Of a stretch of 38,821 nt of DNA, positions 33,493 to 38,821 are shown in pieces. The stretch comes from Methylococcaceae bacterium (GTDB lineage: Bacteria; Pseudomonadota; Gammaproteobacteria; Methylococcales; Methylomonadaceae): NCBI GenBank assembly GCA_006844585.1, contig SPJM01000190.1, forward strand, positions 14,171 through 52,991, written 5' to 3'. Within the stretch, counting starts at the first letter, position 1. Every line of letters begins with the position of its first letter. Position numbers and translations under genes: made by a program. The notes beneath the pieces are model-generated. The model was given only the letters and a program-made list of their open reading frames with translations. It was not told where the DNA came from and did no database searches.

Positions 33493-34374
33493 ATGATGAA
33501 TGAATTGCTTAATGCTTTGAGAAAACGCTATTATAAATTTCTGGAAAACCGGTCAGTAAGCGGAAAGTTAGCTGATTTAACACAGCAGATAGCTGAAAAA
33601 CAGGATTTGATCTTAGTCCATCAAATGGGGCGAGCCGCTTCTATGACAATTACCAACACCATCCGCTCTTTGAATTTAAATCAACCGGTTTATCATACTC
33701 ACTGGCTGAATCCGAAAAGCGTTAAGATGCGTGTGGAGCGAGTTAATTCCTGGCAAAATGCCGGAGCTGGCCCTTTGAATGTCAGAGTGGCCGAATTATT
33801 GTGCCCGGAGATTGAACACCATCTAGACGGTCGTCATTGGCGGATTATTTCAATTCTCAGAGAGCCGGTAGCCAGAAACGTTTCGGCATTTTTTTTGGAT
33901 ATAGAACGCTTTTTCCCCAATTTTTATAAGCGTTATCAAAATAAAGAAATTTCACTATCCGAGATGAAAGAAGTGTTTTTAAATGAGTTTCCTCATGAGA
34001 TGCCTCTCGATTGGTTTGAGGTGGAAATGGAAGGCGCCTTTGGCTTAAATGTTTTTGATCAGGAATATGATGATCGGAAGGGTTATCTCACGCTCGAAGA
34101 TAATAATGTTTCCCTGCTGGTTATCAAACTTGAAAGGCTTAATGATTGTTATAAGGAAGCATTTAAGACATTTTTTGGTAAAGAGCCGGAGGCTTTAGTC
34201 AATACGCATGTGACTGAAAATGATAAATGCAGTAGTATGTATAAAGATTTTTTACGTGAAGTTGTATTGCCTGAAGAGTATTTAAGTAAAATGTATGATT
34301 GTAATTATGTGCGACATTTCTTTTCGGAAAAAGAGGTTTCCGAGTTTAAAAATAAATGGGGGAAAAGGGACTAA
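33493..34374 (+). CDS. Sulfotransferase-fold protein, putative capsular polysaccharide synthesis (NKWYS type)
   Basis: 293 residues from ATG 33493; an earlier TTG (33436) has no ribosome site and the true start is uncertain. The P-loop-like 5' motif is VHQMGRAASMTI and the 3' motif ISILREPVARNVSAFFLDI, the pattern of PAPS-dependent transferases. The C-terminus contains FKNKWGK, as in the NKWYS family of putative capsule proteins. Substrate unknown. It follows the ligase gene closely and belongs to the same locus. Confidence 0.75.
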   Translation: MMNELLNALRKRYYKFLENRSVSGKLADLTQQIAEKQDLILVHQMGRAASMTITNTIRSLNLNQPVYHTHWLNPKSVKMRVERVNSWQNAGAGPLNVRVAELLCPEIEHHLDGRHWRIISILREPVARNVSAFFLDIERFFPNFYKRYQNKEISLSEMKEVFLNEFPHEMPLDWFEVEMEGAFGLNVFDQEYDDRKGYLTLEDNNVSLLVIKLERLNDCYKEAFKTFFGKEPEALVNTHVTENDKCSSMYKDFLREVVLPEEYLSKMYDCNYVRHFFSEKEVSEFKNKWGKRD

Positions 34375-34718
34375 CAGGGTGAAGTGATATAAGATTGCGA
34401 ATTACTTAGCTGCTATATCGCGGGTGTATTTTTAATTGTGTTAGTGCGATTTGAATATGTTGAAGCGTTTCGGTTAATAAATAGCTGAGTGCTATCGATC
34501 TACGCAGTGAGCGGAAGTAGTAGCTGTCAAGTTGTAATGAGGGGCTTATTTCCTGTACGTAGCGTCAAAAATGACATGCTTGGTGACAGATTTGTCTGTA
34601 GGTTTGCTGAGATTTAATTGAGATAATTGATGGGAAGCAATAAAGTCCTACAACAAATTTATGGTATGACTCTTGATGTTAATCTTTTTTAAATAAAAAT
34701 TTAATTTTAGGAGGGGGT
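34375..34718. other. 344-base gene-free region
   Basis: No open frame over about 26 codons. A small hairpin ACAGA-TTTG-TCTGT lies near 34586-34599. The region must hold the promoter of the secreted protein downstream, but no convincing -35/-10 pair was found. Confidence 0.5.
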
Positions 34719-35771
34719 ATGAATTTTAAAAAGTTTTTTACTGTTTTAGTTCTTTTCAATATTTCATTTGCTCAACATTTAAATGCTGAATTACATGATA
34801 GAGGGGGAGGGCTGATTTATGATGATGTGTTGGACGTTACCTGGTTACAAAATGCTAACTATGGAGCAGGCTCCGCATATGACAACGCTAATTTTACTAC
34901 GAGACCGGATGAACTGACCGATGGTCGAATGACTTGGTTTAACGCCATGGAATGGGTAGCTAATCTGGAATACTATGATAGCGTTCGCGATGTGGTTTGG
35001 GATGATTGGAGGCTTCCTGAGGTAAAGTGCTGGGTAAATGGTGAAAGTTTTAATCGAAGTCGCAGTAATGATGGCTCTACAGATGTAGGTCTTAATATAA
35101 CAAGTACTTGTAGTGAATTAGCATATATGTATTATGTCAATTTAAAGAACCTTGGGAGAAAAAACACCGAAGGCGAACTTCAAGATGGTCAGGGGATGAT
35201 TGATGATCCTGATGATCCCAAGGATGAAAGTCTATTTATAGGTCTTGATCCGAAAAAATATCAAAATTATTGGTACAGTACGATTCGCCCTGATAATGCT
35301 TCTAATGTTTTTGATTTTCGGGCGGATAACGGTAATGTTGCCGCAGCTAATTGGCATTATGATCGGTTAGCATGGGCGGTGCGCGATGGTGATGTTGCTG
35401 TTATTGACCCTGTAGATCCAGGTGATCCGGTTGACCCACCTGTAGATGACCCTAATATTGCTGTTGGTCAGATGACTACAAATATTTATATTCCATCATT
35501 AGATAATACTGAAGGAAACTATAGTCTATCTTTTATATATTATGGGATGTCTGCTGATAATAAAAAATTGTGGGCCTTACAAGATAAAACGATTAACTCA
35601 CCGCCGATTGTCGATGAAAATAGCGGAACATATACAGAAACAAATATCTATGCTCCTTCGGTAAATTATTACGGTTTATTGGATGATATGAATATATGGA
35701 TTGAGCTTATTTATTATGGTGAAGAAGATAACGTTCAGTTATGGCAGTTAAATGCTTTTGGGGAAAATTGA
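34719..35771 (+). CDS. Secreted DUF1566-like protein with acidic-proline linker and C-terminal repeats
   Basis: 350 residues; AGGAGGGGG gives a very strong ribosome site. Signal peptide 1-23 (FTVLVLFNISFAQHLNA). Residues 25-230 carry the pattern LHDRGGGLIYDDVLDVTWLQ, GRMTWFNAMEW, DDWRLPE, YWYSTIRP and LAWAVRDGDV found in secreted DUF1566-like/PEP-CTERM-associated proteins. A linker of VDPGDP/VDPP units (about 233-247) leads to two copies of a roughly 40-residue repeat: TNIYIPS...IYYGMSADNKKLWAL and TNIYAPS...IYYGEEDNVQLWQL. There is no PEP-CTERM tail, so it is not an exosortase target. Role unknown; it may be a matrix or surface protein. Confidence 0.7.
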   Translation: MNFKKFFTVLVLFNISFAQHLNAELHDRGGGLIYDDVLDVTWLQNANYGAGSAYDNANFTTRPDELTDGRMTWFNAMEWVANLEYYDSVRDVVWDDWRLPEVKCWVNGESFNRSRSNDGSTDVGLNITSTCSELAYMYYVNLKNLGRKNTEGELQDGQGMIDDPDDPKDESLFIGLDPKKYQNYWYSTIRPDNASNVFDFRADNGNVAAANWHYDRLAWAVRDGDVAVIDPVDPGDPVDPPVDDPNIAVGQMTTNIYIPSLDNTEGNYSLSFIYYGMSADNKKLWALQDKTINSPPIVDENSGTYTETNIYAPSVNYYGLLDDMNIWIELIYYGEEDNVQLWQLNAFGEN

Positions 35772-35954
35772 TGATTTTTGGAGCCCGTTCAGGATTTGAG
35801 GTTGATGGTAATGGTAATGAGGGAAAGTTGGTTACATTCAGCTTTTACGGACTATTGCATGGATGCTGTGGTAAGGGTAATACCAGAGTAGTCGCAAGGA
35901 CGGTGTGTCGGGCAGACGCTATTCTCAAGTTACAAATGAGTATTTTAAATTAAT

Positions 35955-36689
35955 ATGTCCAGAATTCTTGGCGCTTCTATTATGACGGCCCCATTTATAA
36001 AAAAAATTGAACGTTATGTAAATAAGTTAAGAGGACGTGCTCAAGCAGGTTCTATTGCACTGCATCAGTATAAAGCAATTTATTTTCCGATTCCGAAAGT
36101 AGCTTGTTCGAGTATCATGTCTTCATGTGCAACTGTTCTCGGCATTCAAGAAGGTCCTGACACAGATATTCATCGATTGTATTTTCCAAGCGTGAGCGCT
36201 GATGAAATTTATAAATATTCGGATTATTTTAAATTTGCATTTGTTAGAAATCCCTGGGATCGGTTGTTATCCTGCTATGTCGATAAAATTAAAGCTGATC
36301 CGAATTTAAATAATGGGCGTTATATAAATGGCGTAGCGCGCAGTTTTTCCCGATACAATCAGTTTCATGCCGGTATGTCATATGAAGAGTTTGTTGATGT
36401 GATTTTGGAGTGGCCTGATGAAACAGCAAATCACCATTTTAAATCACAATATACATTTCTTTGTGATAGCAATGGGAAACTTGTTATCGATTATGCGGGA
36501 AGGTTTGAATTTTTAGCTGATCATTTTGAATACATCTGTAAACATTCAAAAATCCCTATTGAAAGACTACCTCATCGACAAAAGTCTAGTCATAAAAATT
36601 ATAAAGATTTTTATACCGATGAACTTATTGAAAAAGTTGCAAAGCGCTATCAAAAAGACATTGAGCTTTTTAATTACACTTTTGATTGA
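35955..36689 (+). CDS. Sulfotransferase family 2-like protein
   Basis: 244 residues. 5' loop FPIPKVACSSIMSSC (near 50-65) and 3' loop FAFVRNPWDRLLSCYVDKI (near 95-113) are the two PAPS-binding elements of the carbohydrate sulfotransferase family 2. The C-terminus YTDELIEKVAKRYQKDIELF is also typical. No good ribosome site precedes ATG 35955; ATG 35982 (M10) is an alternative. Probably sulfates the exopolymer. Its last 16 bases overlap the convergent deacetylase-like gene. Confidence 0.88.
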   Translation: MSRILGASIMTAPFIKKIERYVNKLRGRAQAGSIALHQYKAIYFPIPKVACSSIMSSCATVLGIQEGPDTDIHRLYFPSVSADEIYKYSDYFKFAFVRNPWDRLLSCYVDKIKADPNLNNGRYINGVARSFSRYNQFHAGMSYEEFVDVILEWPDETANHHFKSQYTFLCDSNGKLVIDYAGRFEFLADHFEYICKHSKIPIERLPHRQKSSHKNYKDFYTDELIEKVAKRYQKDIELFNYTFD

Positions 36690-37912
36690 TAGCTATTTTT
36701 GCTTGAAAAGATGCTGAGTATAATTGCCAAGCCGACATTTAACGCTAATGCGCTTATAAAATAGAATTGGTTAGTATATATTTTCACCGCTGCTAAACCG
36801 AGCAAAAACGTTGCAGTGAGGAGTAAAGGGAGTCTTAGCTTTTTACTGCTTTTAAAAAAAACTAATATGAGGTTGAAGATAATGACAAAGGCGGCCAAAA
36901 TACTTAGAAATAGACAGCTGGCATTGACGATTTGTCGAGCGTACATATCTTTGGCGGATTTTACCGTGTAATGTAGTCCCGATAATGGATAAAGCGCTAG
37001 GGGACCGGGTAAGAGCCTATGTTTACTGACAAAACTGTTTCGTAGTCGCATGTTTGCGATTAGCCGTTCGGCTGATAAATTTTCGGGTTCGGATGAAAGT
37101 TTTTTGATTGAAGTCAGTTCCGTTTTTTTTTGGTTTGTAATGTATGTCAAATCGCTTTTGATATCCGAAAGCTTGACTTGTTTGTCTTTTTTTCTAAATT
37201 CAGGGAGTTCTACGCCGGACTCCTCAATGTCATAAGGGTGTTGAGTCGAGACGATTAAGGCATCATAGTGATTGGCTTGTAATGCATTTTTTACGACTTT
37301 TCTTAATTTATTCGGATAGGGGCCTCCCGGCAGATAATTTAAATCATCGGGTTGATAAAAAGGCGTAGAGGATGCGGCTGAAAGCAGGGTAAAGCCTTGG
37401 TTTTTTAAGGCATCCAAAGTGCTGCGGTCTAAGGTGTTGAACGGCGGCACTAAGGCGTTTATAGATAAGCCCAAGGCTTTTTCTAATTCCTTTTTGGCTA
37501 TATGTAATAGCGTTTCTTGCTCTTCAATAGGCATACCGGCATACTCGGATCGATAGTCCAGTAGTTCATTGTTTTTGTGAGCAAAGCCGTGTATGGCGAT
37601 TTCGATAGTGCCGTCAGCATGATATTGTTTTAGTAAATCGATTTTTTCTTGATCCAAAAAGACGCTTTTATCGAACTCTTTCGCTGTTTTTGGATGATCC
37701 GCATAAGGAAAAGGAATCACTCCGACTAAAGCGCCTCCGCCATGAGACTTGATCATTTCAAATAATTCCTTTTCCATGGGTAGGCGACTGTATTTTGAAT
37801 AATCATCATACCGAAAAACGACTTGAAGATTGTTTTTCCCGTAAGGCAGAGTCTGCATACTGATTAACAAAACGATAAGCGACAAGCTGAAAAGCGTAAT
37901 AGATAATTTCAT
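36674..37912 (-). CDS. DUF2334 polysaccharide deacetylase-like membrane protein
   Basis: 412 residues. N-terminal helix (about 4-22) exports or anchors the protein; the NodB-like part (30-280) has FRYDDYSKY (metal Asp pair), IAIHGFAH (His-x3-His metal ligands) and ALVPPFNTLDRSTLDAL (conserved P-x-N-x-x-D). The C-terminal part (330-405) holds at least two or three membrane helices. DUF2334 proteins belong to the carbohydrate-deacetylase superfamily. Role by inference: removes acetyl groups from the exopolymer in the periplasm. Encoded opposite to the sulfotransferase gene. Confidence 0.8.
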   Translation of the reverse strand: MKLSITLFSLSLIVLLISMQTLPYGKNNLQVVFRYDDYSKYSRLPMEKELFEMIKSHGGGALVGVIPFPYADHPKTAKEFDKSVFLDQEKIDLLKQYHADGTIEIAIHGFAHKNNELLDYRSEYAGMPIEEQETLLHIAKKELEKALGLSINALVPPFNTLDRSTLDALKNQGFTLLSAASSTPFYQPDDLNYLPGGPYPNKLRKVVKNALQANHYDALIVSTQHPYDIEESGVELPEFRKKDKQVKLSDIKSDLTYITNQKKTELTSIKKLSSEPENLSAERLIANMRLRNSFVSKHRLLPGPLALYPLSGLHYTVKSAKDMYARQIVNASCLFLSILAAFVIIFNLILVFFKSSKKLRLPLLLTATFLLGLAAVKIYTNQFYFISALALNVGLAIILSIFSSKNSYQSKV

Positions 37913-37934
37913 GGAAGGGTTTATTGAACGTTGA

Positions 37935-38483
37935 TTAAGAAATTGACAGATATTCCAGCGTAAATAAACCGGGTAAGTTTTTTACAGAATTAATAATCTG
38001 TGAGGCATTTGTATGTTGCTCATCAATATGATGACCAGATCGGACTAAAAAGTTTTTTTTCAATCCGGCATTGATTCCGGCGAGTATATCGCTCTCTTTA
38101 TCGCCGACTAGGATTGATTGCGATAAATCCAAATTAAATGCTTTTGCTGCTTGATAAAGCATTCCCGGATGTGGTTTGCGGCATTTGCAATCGCCGCTAA
38201 AATCGGGATGATGCGGGCACTGATAAACTTTGGATATCGTGATTTGTCGATCTTTAAACTGCCGAATCATCCATTCGGTCAGTCGCCAAAAATCTTGTTC
38301 GCTATATTTACCGCGGGCAATGCCAGCTTGATTGGTAATGACAAACAATAAATATCCCTGTTCCTGAAAAAAACGACAGCTTTCAAATACTCCGTCAATG
38401 AATTCAAAGTCTTCGATGCGATAGAGATAGTTTTTTTCTTTATTGATCACTCCATCGCGGTCTAAAAATAAGGCCTTATTCAT
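37935..38483 (-). CDS. gmhB: D-glycero-D-manno-heptose 1,7-bisphosphate phosphatase
   Basis: 182 residues from ATG 38481-38483; the longer frame up to 38639 lies inside the neighbouring gene and is not coding. HAD motifs: FLDRDGVIN (about 6-14), VITNQAG (about 49-55) and VGDKESDI (about 129-136). The zinc loop CPHHPDFSGDCKCRKPHPGM is the GmhB signature. Reaction: removes the C7 phosphate of the heptose bisphosphate on the way to ADP- or GDP-heptose. It overlaps the nucleotidyltransferase upstream by eight bases. Confidence 0.95.
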   Translation of the reverse strand: MNKALFLDRDGVINKEKNYLYRIEDFEFIDGVFESCRFFQEQGYLLFVITNQAGIARGKYSEQDFWRLTEWMIRQFKDRQITISKVYQCPHHPDFSGDCKCRKPHPGMLYQAAKAFNLDLSQSILVGDKESDILAGINAGLKKNFLVRSGHHIDEQHTNASQIINSVKNLPGLFTLEYLSIS

Positions 38484-38821
38484 AATGTTCGGCGAGTTCC
38501 GATTGTGCTTTGCGGTAATCTTCCGGGATGCCGATATCGATAAAATAGTCATCAAATATTTCAGCAAATAAATTGAGCTGAGCGAGATTGTTTTCCATAA
38601 AGGTTTCAAACGAAAAACGCTCGGGCAAATCATAGCCATCGAACAAATTTTTGTTCATTAAATAGATGCCGCCGTTAATATAGCCCTGTAAACAATATTG
38701 TTTTTCCTGGAATCCGGTGATTCGCATGTGTTCATCTAATTCTACTCGACCGTAGCGATCAAACTTTTCCATAGGTTTTAAGGCCAAGGTCAAGCTGGAC
38801 TGAGATTGTTGATGTCTTTGC
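38476..38821 (-). CDS. Sugar-1-phosphate nucleotidyltransferase (HddC-like), partial
   Basis: The C-terminal 115 or so residues; the frame is open to the right window edge, so the N-terminal G-x-G-T-R-L pyrophosphorylase loop lies outside. Visible: MEKFDRYGRVELDEHMRITGFQEK, YINGGIYLMNK (the sugar-binding part), ERFSFETFM and FIDIGIPEDYRKAQ. Together with gmhB this fits HddC, which makes GDP-D-glycero-alpha-D-manno-heptose, but other pyrophosphorylases of the same fold remain possible. The TTG near 38793 is not the start. Confidence 0.85.
   Translation of the reverse strand, partial: QRHQQSQSSLTLALKPMEKFDRYGRVELDEHMRITGFQEKQYCLQGYINGGIYLMNKNLFDGYDLPERFSFETFMENNLAQLNLFAEIFDDYFIDIGIPEDYRKAQSELAEHYE

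Noticed and set aside
35741-35953. 70-codon open frame after the secreted repeat protein
   Set aside because: It starts inside the preceding gene in another frame, has no ribosome site and no recognisable domain. A frameshifted continuation of the repeat protein was considered, but none of the three frames resembles the repeats. The 183 bases are treated as non-coding.

Overview
The window looks like chromosome of a gammaproteobacterial methanotroph (order Methylococcales), moderately AT-rich by eye. The grounds are gene content, not a database match: an octaheme hydroxylamine oxidoreductase with HaoB (haoAB), a fused ThiS-ThiG thiazole synthase, a TonB2-type energy system with DUF3450 and TPR partners, and an exosortase-A-type exopolysaccharide locus. 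Genus is not assignable from the sequence alone.

Layout. 1-605 (minus) is the 5' two thirds or more of a secreted Cys/Gly/Lys/Met-rich protein built of EGKCG motifs, an HvfA-type copper-binding RiPP precursor with 129-bp tandem repeats; it runs off the left edge. 902-3057 holds yaaA, a 3-hydroxyisobutyrate-dehydrogenase-family reductase and a small exported DUF protein. 3143-3835 is a vapBC-type toxin-antitoxin pair with a palindromic operator. 3863-8127 (minus) is a four-gene ABC export operon (adaptor, ATPase, two MacB-like permeases). 8186-15354 is housekeeping: hemW, pyrE, a dynamin-like GTPase, trmB, thiSG, aroG, with a 176-bp inverted-repeat-bounded element upstream of the GTPase. 15634-20503 is one tightly overlapping TonB/ExbB/ExbD operon. 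20539-23249 is haoAB behind a near-consensus sigma70 promoter, and a convergent 53-residue rubredoxin gene lies at 23259-23420.

23947-26859 is the most unusual part: an exported or leader-bearing protein with an RR-type N-terminus and a C-terminal GSCWAS motif, followed with almost no gaps by a PqqD-like peptide chaperone, an HprK-like kinase and a family-5-type nucleotidyltransferase. This gene set resembles RiPP (particularly kinase-bearing lasso peptide) tailoring loci, but its chemistry is unknown. It is followed by 26972-38821, an exopolysaccharide locus: two GT4 glycosyltransferases, an asparagine-synthetase homologue that lacks the nucleophilic Cys2, an exosortase-A-associated O-glycosylation ligase, three separate sulfotransferase-fold proteins, a secreted repeat protein, a DUF2334 deacetylase-like protein, and heptose activation genes (gmhB and a partial hddC-like gene). 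Together these suggest a sulfated, amidated, possibly heptose-containing exopolymer or glycoprotein. No exosortase and no PEP-CTERM protein is in the window.

No tRNA, rRNA, CRISPR array, prophage or recognisable transposase gene was seen.
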